A stretch of DNA of 64,000 nucleotides from Capillidium heterosporum (Eukaryota; Entomophthoromycota; Entomophthoromycetes; Entomophthorales; Capillidiaceae). The notes below the pieces were generated by a model. The model searched no databases. It was not told the DNA's origin and saw only the letters and a program-made list of their open reading frames with translations. The position numbers and the translations under genes are program-made. The stretch is taken from the NCBI GenBank assembly GCA_016630905.1, contig WBMQ01000004.1, forward strand, positions 558,001 to 622,000, in the 5' to 3' direction. Shown here piece by piece: positions 22,889-34,577 of this stretch (position 1 is the stretch's first letter; each line of letters starts with the position of its first letter).

Positions 22889-24915
22889 TTAAACTTCTGG
22901 CATTATCAATTCAGCTTCAGCCTCCAAGTACTTACCCAAATCTTTCAAAAATTCTGGGAATTCCATCTTTTTACCATCTTTACGTATAGGTTGGAATACA
23001 GTATTGGAATCAGTAACTATACATAGATGTCTTTTAGCTCTGGTAATGGCAACGTTGAGTCGCCTGTAATCATCCAGAAACCCAACCTCCCCCAAGTTGT
23101 TGGAGCGTACCAAAGTCAGGATGATAACCTCCTTCTCCCTACCTTGGAACCCATCTACCGTACCTACCTCCAAGCTGGGAAAACTAGGTAATAGGGCCGT
23201 CTTCAGCCGGATAACTTGGCCTTGGTACGGTGAAATGATGGCTACTTGTTGCTCGGTGACACCGGCGTCGACGAGTTGTTGCAGGTGATCGGTAACGAGG
23301 TCAATCTCTCCCATGTTAAACTTTGAGTTGTCCAAGGTGGGATCATCAGACACTGATTCCAACATGGACGCCGCTGATGTATCGATTAGGACGACTGGTA
23401 CTTCGGTATTGCTATCCGGAATTATATCGGGAAGGTCGGTAAGCAGATGTTGGGCTACTGAATGGTGGGCCAAAAGTTTGGAATGGTACAGGGTCTTTGA
23501 CGAAAAGTTCATGATCGTTTCGTTCATTCTATACTGCGTATCTAGCATGTGGCATACCTTGCTACCATAGTACTTTAGTACCTTATAGAACAATGTATTC
23601 TGCAGTCTAATGTTGTTAGAGAGTACGGTGGGAGGGAGTTGGTGGTGATCACCGGCTAAGATAACTTTGTTGGCCTTGGAGATGGCGATGAAGCATTCGG
23701 GTTCCAGGGCCTGAGTTGCTTCATCGATGATCACGTAGTCGAACTTGGTGTTGTAGAACTGTTTACTCCCACAGTTGTTAAGGGTAGATAGTGTGACCTG
23801 GGCGTTGGACTTTAAAGATGCTACGGCGTTGGTCTCACGAACTCGGTACTCCTTACGTAATTCTTTTAAATCTTGGTACAGCTGCTTCCGTTCCCCTCTG
23901 CTCTTAGATTTGGACACCATGGTTAGGATATTGTCCATCTCACCACGAACATCTTTGACCAGCTGTCCTTCATCGCTGTACCGAAGCTTTATATCCAAAA
24001 CGTGGTCCAGTAGCTGCGGAATTTTAACTCTGCCTGGATGGCCTACCCTCAAGCAGTTTAGATTGTGCGGAATCAGTCTCTCCAAAATATTGTCGACTGA
24101 GACGTTAGAAGGTCCACATACCAACACCTTCTTGTCCTTTGCAACCAGTTGTCGTATCAGCTCGATCAAAGTAAACGTTTTACCGGTGCCTGGTGGGCCA
24201 TGTATTAGAAATAGACTGTCGGCCTGCAGGGCTTTCCTTATAGCGACCTTTTGACTTTCGTTCAAATTTGGATCAAAGTGTTCGTAGGCGTCTATCGGCG
24301 AAAAGTTGACGGTGGCTGTTCCCTCTGATAAAAGTAAGGGTATCAGGTCCTTGTTGCCCAACCATTGGTTAGGTTTCTGCTCAACAACCAATTTCATAGT
24401 CTCCAGCACGTTCAGCATCCTATTTAAAAATAAGATCATTATAAATGGTTTAGTTTACCTTTTGAAGGTCACTTCGTTGGCAAGCTTTTTTCTAAAAATT
24501 CAACATTTAGCAAAGTACAAAACTAAATTTACATTTTGAATAAGCCAGTAGGGTTTTCCAGCTCTGCTTCCTTATCCAACGCCACCACAACCTTGTAGTC
24601 GGTAACTTTTAGTACAACGCCAGAGATATCAGTCGAATCTTTAACTCCACCCAACAAATTTACCAAATCACCCGATCTAAACTGGTTGTTCAGAAGCTGG
24701 CTGCCTACATCTTGATGTTCCAAGTCTATTATAATCTTACCACCTAGACCACTACGCAAGGAGGTGATGCGCAACTGGCTGAGCATAAGACCTAACTTTA
24801 TTAGCTTCGTAGAATTGGCATCTTGATAAAGTTGGTGGAACTGGCTGACCTCATGTTGCAACTCTTCCTTTATATCTTCGATTTGACGGTTTATATTTTT
24901 GACTAAAGCTGCCAT
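22889..24915 (-). CDS. HCS1: UPF1-like superfamily 1B helicase, HCS1/IGHMBP2 type
   Basis: DNA/RNA helicase related to yeast Hcs1 (DNA polymerase alpha-associated) and IGHMBP2. Exons 24915-24533, 24491-24459 and 24419-22889 give 648 aa. An N-terminal OB/stalk region precedes the core. Motifs in order: Walker A GPPGTGKTFT, DEATQALEPE, GDHHQLPPTV, DTQYRMNE, GTVDGFQGREKEVIILTLVR and VAITRAKRHL. No R3H or AN1 zinc finger follows, matching the fungal form rather than IGHMBP2. It starts 218 bp from MSH2 on the opposite strand. Confidence 0.95.
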
Positions 24916-25133
24916 CTTTATTTATATAACTTTAAATCGGCTAAAAGGATGTTGTTTTTGAGATATTTTGGTGCTGTGATAAAAGTTATTCACTAAACTG
25001 CTAAACTGATCAAAGCCAAAGAAATGAACTTTAGACTTTGAAAGGATTGAAATTTGGTTGAGTTTATGTCACTAAAATAGAAAAAGTTTAGTCGAAATTT
25101 TGTTTCTTCATTCAAACTCAACTCGATTAGGAA
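24916..25133. promoter_or_regulatory. Shared divergent promoter of HCS1-type helicase and MSH2
   Basis: Only 218 bp separate the two divergent start codons, so both promoters must lie here. The stretch is AT-rich with TATATAA-like sequence next to the helicase start (about 24920). I looked for an MCB-type ACGCGT cell-cycle box and found none. Confidence 0.6.
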
Positions 25134-28100
25134 ATGGATAACGACAAGCAACCTCAGCTCAACCTAGGTAAATTGACTACCACGACATGCAAAGTACTTA
25201 TACAGCTGTAAAGACAAGGCTCTAGTTAATACCTTTGTCACCTTTTTCAAAAAACTACCACAGGTACGCCCAACAGCTATCAGTATTTACTTACTTTTAG
25301 GAAGCGGATACGATAAGATTGTTTGAACGGAGTAGCAACAACAACGTAATATAGATTTATTTTTGATAAATATTAAACTTTTATTGTTAGACTTATTATA
25401 GTTTACATGGCCCAGATGCCATTTTGGTCTCTAAGGAGGTATTCAAGACGTCGACTGTGCTCAAATACTGGGGCGGTGACAATAGTACTGGACTCCCTAG
25501 CTGCGTCATGCCATTAAGTGTAGGGCAGGAATTTCTAAAGCAGCAAGCTCAGATCAAGAAGGTTGAGATATGGCAATCCGACAAGGGAAAATCCAGTTGG
25601 TCTATCTTTAAAAAAGTAAGTGTAGCATTTTAAATTTTACTAAAGGTAAGTAGTCATCTCCTGGAAATTTAGAACAAGTCGAAGATGTACTATTTTCCAA
25701 CATTGAGCTCACTTCAACACCAGTCACCTTGTTCCTTGTACTTCGAGTTAAAGGCGACATCCGAGTAAATTTTAAATCTCTATTGGACTTTATCAACATT
25801 CATCTTAGGAACTTGGCGCCAGTTTTATTGACACCAACAGTAAACTAGTAGGGCTTACACAATTTGTAGATAACGACATATTTACCAACTTGGAGTCGTT
25901 ACTTATCCAGACGGATTGTAAGGAGTGCATACTAGTTGCCGGGAGGAAATTTGAGTTATGATACTGACAAGATTAAACGTATTTTCGATCGTATGTCAAT
26001 CATGTTGACAATATCTCCAAAATCCTACACCGCTGAGGCACATCATAACCTAGCCCTCCAACATATATTGGATGAAAGCACTTTGAACTTGGAGTCGTTG
26101 AACCTAGCGGTACTGGCTTGCCACGGGCTGGTCCGCTATCTCAACTTTCACGTCGACGAAAATGTCGCCGTCCACTCCCACAACCTCCATCAATATATGA
26201 AGCTGGATGCCTCGGCACTAGCTGCGTTGAACCTGTTCCCTCAAATTCGTGGAGGCGGTAGGGTCAAATCGGTACTACAGCTCTTCCTGCCCCACCTTAG
26301 AACGAGTCAAGGATGCCGATTACTTACACTGTGGCTCAAGCAACCACTGACCGGTAGGGACGCGATTGGAGAACGTCTCGATCTAGTCCAAAACTTTGCT
26401 CAAGATTTGACCGTCAGTCAGAACCTCCAGGCGTTATTGCGCAAAGTACCCGACTTGAGTCGACTCAGCCGTAAATTCAGTCGGGGACGGGCCAACCTAC
26501 AGGATGTAGTACGCATCTACCAGTTGGTTCAAGTCCTACCCCAGATCCTCGATGTCCTAAATGAGGCTGAGAACTTCGATGCGTTCAAGAGCTACACCAG
26601 TAAACTTGAGGTAATCACGTTAGCAATCCAACTCTGACATTTTTAGGAGTACTGCATCGGTCTAGCGAAGTTGGCCGAACTAATTGAGACGACGGTAGAT
26701 CTGGAGCGTGCTGACAACCACCAGTACATGATAAAAGCCAGCTTCGACTCTGGCTTGGTCGACCTGGATGCCCAACTGCGAACCCTGGAGCTATCGATCC
26801 AAGAGCAACACTTGGCCATGGCCCACACGTTAAACCTGGATGACAAGAAATTGAAACTTGAAAAGGCAACTCAATTTGGCCATTGCTTCAAGTTATCCAA
26901 AGCTGTAATAGATGAATTTTACATTGTTTATTTATTTTTATTAGGAAGCCAAGGCACTGAATAAAGTGGATGGTAAGATCATCGAACTGGCTGTGTTGAC
27001 TTCAGGGACTCAGTTCACGACCCTAAAGTTGAAGCGGACCAACGAGGAGCACCAGCAGATCACTGACCAGTACCAGGATCTACAGTCGTTGCTGATAAAA
27101 GAAGTACTTGCTATTGTAGCTACCTACTTTACCACCTTGGATAAGCTTAATGCACTACTGGCCCATCTCGATGTCATCGTAAGGTGCGTTCCTTGAACTT
27201 TTTGCTATTTATATTAATTTTTTGTTAGCTTTGCAACCCTTGCCACGGCCAACAACTATGTTAGACCCCAGTTCTGCCCTAATGACCTGGAATTGAACCT
27301 AGTTGGAGCACGTCATCCCTGTTTGGAGGTCCAACCTGACGTCACTTTCATCCCCAACGATCTGGAGACCTCCCGGAACGGTAAGAATTTTGTCGTCATT
27401 ACAGGGCCCAATATGGGTGGCAAGTCTACTTACATTCGTCAGGTACTTTTACAAATATATTCTATTCTAATCGCCGATAGGTCGGAGTCATCGCCTTATT
27501 AGCCCAAATTGGCTCCTTTGTGCCCTGTACCGAGGCTACCCTGCCCATATTTGATGCTATAATGGCGCGAGTGGGAGCCAACGATCTGCAACAGAAGGTA
27601 TATAGTTATAAACTCACATGCTGATTTTATCTAGGGAGTATCCACTTTTATGGCCGAAATGCTAGAGACTGCTTCCATCCTTAACGTACTTGCAATTTTT
27701 GACTTACCTACTGATCTTTGCCTTTTAGTCAGCGACATCGAGATCACTAGTGCTTATTGATGAGCTGGGACGTGGCACTTCAACCTACGATGGATTTGGA
27801 CTGGCGTGGGCCATCTCCAAGCACATCATCCAGAAGTTGAAATCGACCTGCCTCTTCGCCACTCACTTCCACGAGCTCACCGAACTGGCTGATCAGTTTG
27901 ATTCAGTAGCTAACCGTCACGCTACAGTTCATGTTGAGCTAACCGACCCACCCACCGTTACTTTGATGTACCAGATTGTCGACGGTAGATGCGATCAATC
28001 GTTCGGCATCCAAGTTGCCCAGACCTGTAGATTCCCTGATGCTGTAGTCGATTTAGCTAAACGTAAAGTCGACCAGTTGGAGCACCCATCTCAACGTCTA

Positions 28101-28199
28101 CTAAGTGATTCCATCAAAAGATCAGTGCAAGAGTTTGTTACGGAGCCTGACGATAATACCGCTACAAAGTTGCTGAAGGTCGTGGAAAGTGAGTTGTAG
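25134..28199 (+). CDS. MSH2: DNA mismatch repair protein MSH2 (frame interrupted once)
   Basis: MutS homolog that pairs with MSH6 or MSH3 to recognise mismatches. Twelve exons: 25134-25167, 25214-25263, 25301-25345, 25391-25615, 25654-25764, 25809-26610, 26647-26904, 26945-27183, 27229-27442, 27481-27597, 27635-27685, 27729-28199. The product is about 871 aa. The ATPase has [40 protein letters not shown] and FATHFHEL. Exon 6 carries one surplus base near 25936-25945: upstream reads IQTDCKEC, downstream [11 protein letters not shown], matching human KECVLPGG once one base is skipped. All other exon phases agree, so the gene is otherwise whole. Confidence 0.95.
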
Positions 28200-29981
28200 T
28201 CGTTGGAGATGAGTTATATGTATTCTAAAAGCTACTTTTATGGACTCCTTGTGTTTTTTGTATTGGATGTAATGCCTGTAGGCCAAGTTCGTTGCTGATT
28301 TAACAATAAAAAGTGGCACCATTTCAAGCCAGCTCACCATTGATTTGTGAAATCCAAGTTTGTTATAATAAGGTTTATTTTTGATATAGACATCTTAGAT
28401 TGAGATATTTTTACGTTTATATCATCCATATATTTAGATTGGATATTTATTTCACACAGTGCGTACCAGTTTATACTAGCAGTTTGTTACTAAAGCACAG
28501 TTGTACAGGTTAATAGGTAAAGGGCTATGTGTTTCTAGACCTCCATTATGTCGCGGGACAACATGAATTCCCACAGCTATCGGTAAGTTCCTTTCGGTTA
28601 GTTAAAAGAAAGTTTACTCTAGATCTAGGTATGTCTAAGTTACAATTTCGTAGCCTCTCCAAGGTCCTATATCTTCAGAAATATGCAAATAGCTCATCAG
28701 TGTTTGTATTACTTTTATAGTAAACTACATCCACGATCTAATATATAAATAGCTTTCCAGAGTAAAGGGGCACCAGCACCTGGTCAGTTCTGAGATCGTA
28801 AATTAAGACTGATGTAGCTAGCTTTTCCACCTAGCCTTGCCTGATCTGTATATAATTAAATAAATTAATACGCATATTAGTTACGACTATTCGACAAACC
28901 TATATAAACCCAATAGGGATATTGATTGTAGGATTGATGGAGGATCTCCGTCCGATTTGAGCCCATCCCCAGGCAAAAATCCTTCTGTAGGAATTGTCAT
29001 TTTAAACTCCAATTTGATTATTGGGTATCCCAGAAAAAGGCATCGTAAAAGGGAAATATAGTGCCCAGTTAGCTGGAAGTGGAGTGATGCTAATAGCACT
29101 TTTAGGATCCAGGTTCTCAAAGCTGGATGGATCGGGTAATGTTGTTTAGGTGGAGTTGCAAAATTTTCTCAGTATCTAGAAATTATAATCAGGACCCAAC
29201 CAGAAATGCAATGTTCTCATCTAACCTGATTCTTATTGAAGTAGAAATTTTCTGATGGATATATTTTACCGTTTATACATTGATAGATCTATTTCCTCCA
29301 TTTAACGCTTCTCCAGCTATACAATATCGGTCCGCTTCGAAATAAAGTTGTGACTGGCTTTTAACGGCTTTTGGATAACTTTTTCCCAATCGCCCAGCAA
29401 TATACTGGCCTTTGGATAAAGCTGGATAGGGTGCCAAAGTTTGAAGATATACTGCCTTCCACAAACCTAAATTTAAATATATAGGCGATTATTCCCTATT
29501 GTGGATTCAATTAAACAGTAACAAGTGACTTCATAGAGGATATAGAAATGCAACGCTGAAGGTAAAATCCGATTTAAAATATGAATTTCTATTTCCAGGC
29601 CGTTGAAATATGTCTAATATACTTTTACCACCTCAAATAACGTTGTATTTTGCTGAGATAAAACTATAATCTACCTACCAATCAAAGACCTGTTATAGGC
29701 GCATCCCCCGCCCTGGATAAGCATCGAAAAACCGTGATATCGAGCAGTAGGATAACGAGTAAAGTTGAGAAAATATACCGGGGAAATATGGGGACATTTC
29801 GACTATCATATTGGAAATGTCAATCTTGTCTATACCAAATGTATATATGGACCTCGCATTCTATCTACATTTCCAAAATTTTGAAATACTAAATAGAAAA
29901 GACTTAGAAACTAATTATTTAATACCACATACTTAATCCTCGACAAAGTTCCTAATTTCATCAACCCATAAATAGAATACT
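28200..29981. other. Intergenic DNA
   Basis: About 1.8 kb, less AT-rich in places (28750-29450), but the short open frames on both strands carry no motif I recognise. No gene called. Confidence 0.55.
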
Positions 29982-30812
29982 ATGCAGAACGGAGACAACT
30001 ACTACAACAACCAGCAGCTTATCAACGCTTACCAGCAGGCCCACTACTATAACGAGATGATAACAGCCCAAGGGTTAGATTCGGCTCAAGTTGAATCCAG
30101 CGAACTCAACTACCCCTCCAATCCCAACGAAGAGATGGGAGGCTACGAGTACGACATGATGCACATGCTACTCCCCATGAACATGATGGGTCTTCAGCTT
30201 CCAGATACCATGCTGTACCCATCCAACCAATCCTACTACGAGGTACCCCAACCCAACCCCAAACCTAAGAAGCGCACCAAGTGGGACAGTGTCGAACCAA
30301 AAGCCAACGCCAAAGAGGATGAGCCAAATAACGAGACTACTAACACTGGTGAGTCGGCTGACAAACCAAATGCGCCCGAGGTCCCCCACCTCATGAACAT
30401 GGAGCTCATGTCGGCTGCTGAAGTCAAGCGGCAGATCCACATCCAGTCGGAGCAGAAAAGACGAGCCCAGATTCGCGACGGGTTCGAAGAATTACGCCAA
30501 CATCTACCCCCCCAGCTCGGTGGTCCTAGCTTAAATAACGACGTCAACCCACCCACCAAACTCCCCTCCAAGGCGGCCATTCTAACTCGAACTGTTATGT
30601 ACTTGCAACACCTCAAGACGACCATCAATTCCCTGTACCAGGAGGTCGAAAGGTTGAAGCTTGAGAACGATCAACTACGACTAATCCAGGACTCACAACT
30701 GTTCACTGAGGATCTGGATATCAATGGGTCTTTACTGGAGCAATCAGGATTGAATCAAGCGTTGTTCAACACTAAATCTACCTTGAATTCGGTCTACGCT
30801 TTGGGATTGTAG
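29982..30812 (+). CDS. bHLH-leucine zipper transcription factor, MLX/INO-like
   Basis: Single-exon gene, 276 aa. The N-terminal half is Asn/Met/Pro-rich and probably an activation region. It contains a basic KPKKRTKW patch. The bHLH starts near residue 150: the basic region HIQSEQKRRAQIRDG has the His-Glu-Arg pattern of E-box (CACGTG-type) binders. Then helix 1 FEELRQHLP, a loop of about 20 aa and helix 2 SKAAILTRTVMYLQHLK run into a short leucine zipper. The basic region most resembles MLX/MondoA and related fungal lipid-regulator bHLH proteins; the target pathway is unknown. Confidence 0.88.
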   Translation: MQNGDNYYNNQQLINAYQQAHYYNEMITAQGLDSAQVESSELNYPSNPNEEMGGYEYDMMHMLLPMNMMGLQLPDTMLYPSNQSYYEVPQPNPKPKKRTKWDSVEPKANAKEDEPNNETTNTGESADKPNAPEVPHLMNMELMSAAEVKRQIHIQSEQKRRAQIRDGFEELRQHLPPQLGGPSLNNDVNPPTKLPSKAAILTRTVMYLQHLKTTINSLYQEVERLKLENDQLRLIQDSQLFTEDLDINGSLLEQSGLNQALFNTKSTLNSVYALGL

Positions 30813-31707
30813 CTTAGTATATGCATGGTTGGGTGTTGCTTAGTTTATGTACAATTTTTATGGCAGAACTTAATAAAATTCAAGCTTCAATTGATGGAAA
30901 TAGCTTTCTTGGATTTCTACTATCTTTCATAATTTTGTTTCTGAAATAAGTGTCGTCTGATATCTATTATCAGCTGTTTGGGATATATAATGGATGATTT
31001 GAGATATAGATGTAAGCGCTAACTAACACCATTCTATATTTTGTTTAAAATTCAAAAGGTAATAAAGATTAAGTGATATAGTTATATCGAGCCAATGCTT
31101 TATATCAAAGCCCCGGCCGATATCCCATAAAGATGAAGCTATATTAAATATAGTATGCAGCATTTTCAAATGTATACTAGATATTGCTAAAATCCAGTTT
31201 ATATCCTATGTACCCATATCAATATAACAGTGCTAGACTTATTAGATTTGCCAATCTAAAATATATTCTGATGTAGGACCTTATCGTTCAAGACGGTTTT
31301 TCCAAATAAGGAAAACTCCAGCTTTGCAATCCGGGCAAGATTTTCCACTTTTCAGGATGGAAGTTTTTAAAATTTGTACGTAGGTCTTATAAATTGGCTA
31401 ATCAGAAGAATAACAATAATCAGTGGTGTAGGATAAGTGCCAAATTTTGTTGCTGCTAATTCTTGTAGTTCAGATGTTGTAACGACTGTGATAAATTGTT
31501 GAGCAGGCGTATTTCTCGATATGCCATTGGTGTAAAAGTACAATTATCCCTGAGCATGCTTGTAAATTAGCTAATTTACATTTGTTTGGAAATACCGACA
31601 TCACTATTATGAATAGAGCGTACCAAGCACAACATTAAATCCAAAAACTATATAAGATTAGACATTCACTTCTAACTCTACATCTTTAATTCACTTGTAT
31701 AACCAAA
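30813..31707. other. Intergenic DNA with OLE1 promoter
   Basis: AT-rich sequence between the bHLH gene and OLE1. A TATA box (TATATAAG) stands at 31649-31656, 59 bp before the OLE1 ATG. No other element identified. Confidence 0.6.
31649..31656 (+). promoter_or_regulatory. TATA box of OLE1
   Basis: TATATAAG, 59 bp before the start codon. The same octamer at the same distance precedes both glutamine-rich genes (61 and 59 bp). Confidence 0.6.
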
Positions 31708-32895
31708 ATGAGTAAGAAATCCAAATCTATCCCCCTCAGTGAGAGACCCCTCTGGCAACAGATCAACTGGCCCCAATCCATCTTGCTGGCCATAACCCCA
31801 ATAATCACAGTGTACGGTGCTCTGACTACCAAACTCACCCTCAACACCGCTATATTTACCTTTATATACTACGTCATCTCGGCTTTAGGAATAACAGCTG
31901 GCTATCATAGACTGTGGTCGCATACCTCCTACAAGGCGACAGCTCCCCTACAGCTTTTCCTGATGCTGGCTGGTACCGCTTCGGTCCAAGGTTCCATTCT
32001 ATGGTGGTCGCGTGATCACCGTGTACACCACCGCTTCACAGACACCGACAAAGACCCTTACAATGCCAACCGCGGCTTACTTTGGTCCCACATCGGGTGG
32101 ATGCTGTTCAAGAAGGATTCCAATAGGATCGGTAGAGCCGAGATCGACGATTTGGAGAAGAATCCATTCGTTGCGTTCCAGCACAAGAACTACGTCCCTT
32201 TGGCATTACTGATGGCCTTCATCATGCCAACTTTGGTAGCTGGATTGGGCTGGGGTGATTGGGCCGGTGGTTACTTCTACGCTGGTGTAGGTAGACTGGT
32301 ATTTGTCCATCACGCTACCTTCTGCATCAATTCGTTAGCGCATTGGGTCGGTGACACCTCCTATGATGATAAATTGACACCTAGAGATGCTTTAATAACT
32401 GCCTTGATCACGATGGGCGAAGGCTACCACAACTTCCATCACGAGTTCCCCCAGGACTACCGTAACGCCATCAAGTTCTATCAGTACGATCCTACCAAAT
32501 GGTTTATCTACGGGACTTCCCTTATTGGCCTCAGCTACGACCTTAAGATCTTCCCCGACAACGAAGTGCGCAAGGGTGAGCTCCTTATGAAGGAGAAGAA
32601 ACTCAACAAGATCCGCAGCACCATCAACTGGGGTATACCTGTCGAAACCTTACCTACCTTCACCATGAAGCAGTACAAGGAAAAGGTTGCTGAAGGCAAG
32701 CGTTGGATGCTTATTGAAGGCGTCATCCACGACGTCGAAACTTTTATGCACGAGCATCCCGGTGGTATCAAATACATCAAATCTTACCTCGGTACCGACG
32801 CCACCGAAGCGTTCAACGGCCATGTGTACGACCACTCCAACGGAGCTAGAAATTTGATGTCCTCCATGCGAGTTGGCAAGTTGGTTGAAGAGTAA
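31708..32895 (+). CDS. OLE1: Stearoyl-CoA delta-9 desaturase with fused cytochrome b5
   Basis: ER-membrane enzyme that introduces the first double bond into palmitoyl- and stearoyl-CoA. Intronless, 395 aa. The three histidine boxes are HRLWSH, HRVHH and HNFHH, with the TM helices between them. A C-terminal cytochrome b5 domain (MHEHPGGIKYI with heme ligand His, second ligand in FNGHVYDHS) supplies electrons; this fusion is the fungal Ole1 layout. Codon use is strongly biased to C-ending codons, consistent with high expression, and a TATA box lies upstream. Confidence 0.97.
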   Translation: MSKKSKSIPLSERPLWQQINWPQSILLAITPIITVYGALTTKLTLNTAIFTFIYYVISALGITAGYHRLWSHTSYKATAPLQLFLMLAGTASVQGSILWWSRDHRVHHRFTDTDKDPYNANRGLLWSHIGWMLFKKDSNRIGRAEIDDLEKNPFVAFQHKNYVPLALLMAFIMPTLVAGLGWGDWAGGYFYAGVGRLVFVHHATFCINSLAHWVGDTSYDDKLTPRDALITALITMGEGYHNFHHEFPQDYRNAIKFYQYDPTKWFIYGTSLIGLSYDLKIFPDNEVRKGELLMKEKKLNKIRSTINWGIPVETLPTFTMKQYKEKVAEGKRWMLIEGVIHDVETFMHEHPGGIKYIKSYLGTDATEAFNGHVYDHSNGARNLMSSMRVGKLVEE

Positions 32896-33671
32896 GACGT
32901 CCTTACTGTTGTCGCCTTATAGTTTTATTAAGTTTTTCAAAATGAGCTCGTGGTTTCTAGCTTCCATACATTAAATTCATATTTAAATTGTATGCTTTGT
33001 CTTTAAAATATTGACAGTTTTTGTCTTGCGTTTCTACTTTAAAGATATAGCCACTGTTTTAACTAGCCATTTTAAAAGATACCATCGATGCTGTTTATTT
33101 AAATGTTGGCGATTCCTTTTTTCCGTACGATTTAGAGCTCCGTCTGCTTGTAATATAGCTAAAAAGTTGAAATGATGGAAAAGCATCCGATTTTAGAAAG
33201 ATGCTATTAATTTCTATATTGAATATGATGAGCATTTCATTGAAAGCTATAGCATTCTTAACTATAACTTGAACTTCAAAACCTATACTATATCGAGACT
33301 ACAAATTCATCCATCTACTTGTTCATTAAAATCCACTAATATATATTCCCAATATTTCCTTGCTATCAGAAGCTTGAGCAATTATCTATGATTCAATTCC
33401 AGCCAATAACTTTACGTTCTGATACCATCAAATTGTAGTAAAGCTCTTGAAGCTCTGCTTTGAGTTAGTTTTATGAAGCCAACGATACAAGGAAGGTAGA
33501 GATAGAATTCCTTTTGTTTCCAAGCAGCTTATCAACAAGCAAGACAAGCATAGGAAGAGCTCAAAGACTTTTACCTTTCAAAGCTTCATCAAATTTCCAA
33601 CCTTTCAATCAGGATATCGACGAACTAGGCACGAGCAGGAAAGTTACTTTACATCAATACCAACTAGTGAG
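32896..33671. other. Intergenic DNA
   Basis: AT-rich; nothing recognised on either strand. Confidence 0.6.
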
Positions 33672-34577
33672 ATGGATCTACTAACTGAATTCGTAAAGAA
33701 TGACTGGATATCCTTCGAATGCACAGAAGAAGACAAAACAGTTGTCAGCGAGTATCGTAAGGGGGAACTAGCTTGTGGTGACATCTTAGTCTATCCCAAG
33801 TACGTCGAAGAAGGTATATGTTCCTGTCTAAGTTTATTGAACCACACCATACTATTCGGTATAGGTTGGTACCGGTTCGTACCAATTGGTACTAACGGTA
33901 GATCTTCTATAAGCTTGACGTTCGCTTCCAAGATACCAATGAAGCAGATTGACAATTTTAGTTTAAAATCGCTAACTGCATGCATCTACGAGGTGAGTAT
34001 GGATGATAATACAATTCACGTAATAGATGCTTTGGAACGCAAGAAAACAGTTGATCCAACAGCAGCCAATACGATACCGAGTTTAACGAAAAATACTGGA
34101 GTCAAGTCAAAAATTAAAAACTTGAGCCTGAATGCCAACGCTATCATAACTAGGGAAAGCAAGTACGAGGAGTTGAGGAAGTTGGAGAAAAGTGGGACAA
34201 TTAAAGATATGGAGGTAAACTCGGTGGCTGAGAACATAAGCCCAAATACCAGTCTCACTATAAATGAAGAGAGTAGGTCTGAGGAATTGAAAAAGTTGGA
34301 GAGGAGTGAGACAGGTAAAAATACGGAGACGAGCTTAGCGATTGAAAACTTGAGTTCAAATGCTAGCGTTACCGTAACAAGGGAAAGTAAGTATGAGGAG
34401 CTGAAAAAACCAGAGAGGACTAGGATAACTGAGATATGCGTCAAGAAGTTTAAGGTAGAGGTTGAAGAAGACACAGGTAGTGCTAACATTCAAAAACCTG
34501 CCACCACTTTTCCTAATTCTACTAATCCAAGCGAATCTGTTGTTATCGATCTAACGATAAATAGTGATGATGACTAA
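33672..34577 (+). CDS. Unknown protein with 38-residue repeats and C-terminal SUMO-interacting-like motif
   Basis: I do not recognise this family. Single exon, 301 aa. Residues 1-125 look like a folded domain with Trp/Phe-rich beta-type segments (LFGIGWYRFVPIG). Residues about 150-255 contain a repeat with exact 38-residue period, two full units and a partial third. Each reads N-(L/I)-S-x-N...ES(K/R)xEEL(K/R)K.E(R/K). The extreme C-terminus is VVIDLTINSDDD, a hydrophobic V-I-D-L core followed by Ser and Asp, which is the classical layout of a SUMO-interacting motif. This suggests a nuclear or SUMO-linked role, by inference only. Confidence 0.75.
   Translation: MDLLTEFVKNDWISFECTEEDKTVVSEYRKGELACGDILVYPKYVEEGICSCLSLLNHTILFGIGWYRFVPIGTNGRSSISLTFASKIPMKQIDNFSLKSLTACIYEVSMDDNTIHVIDALERKKTVDPTAANTIPSLTKNTGVKSKIKNLSLNANAIITRESKYEELRKLEKSGTIKDMEVNSVAENISPNTSLTINEESRSEELKKLERSETGKNTETSLAIENLSSNASVTVTRESKYEELKKPERTRITEICVKKFKVEVEEDTGSANIQKPATTFPNSTNPSESVVIDLTINSDDD

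Noticed and set aside
24916-25133. MCB/E2F cell-cycle box between HCS1 and MSH2
   Set aside because: No ACGCGT or TTTGGCGC-like sequence is present in the interval.
28529-29464. Short open frames as a transposase remnant
   Set aside because: No catalytic motif, terminal repeats or target duplication could be seen; frames are under 80 codons.
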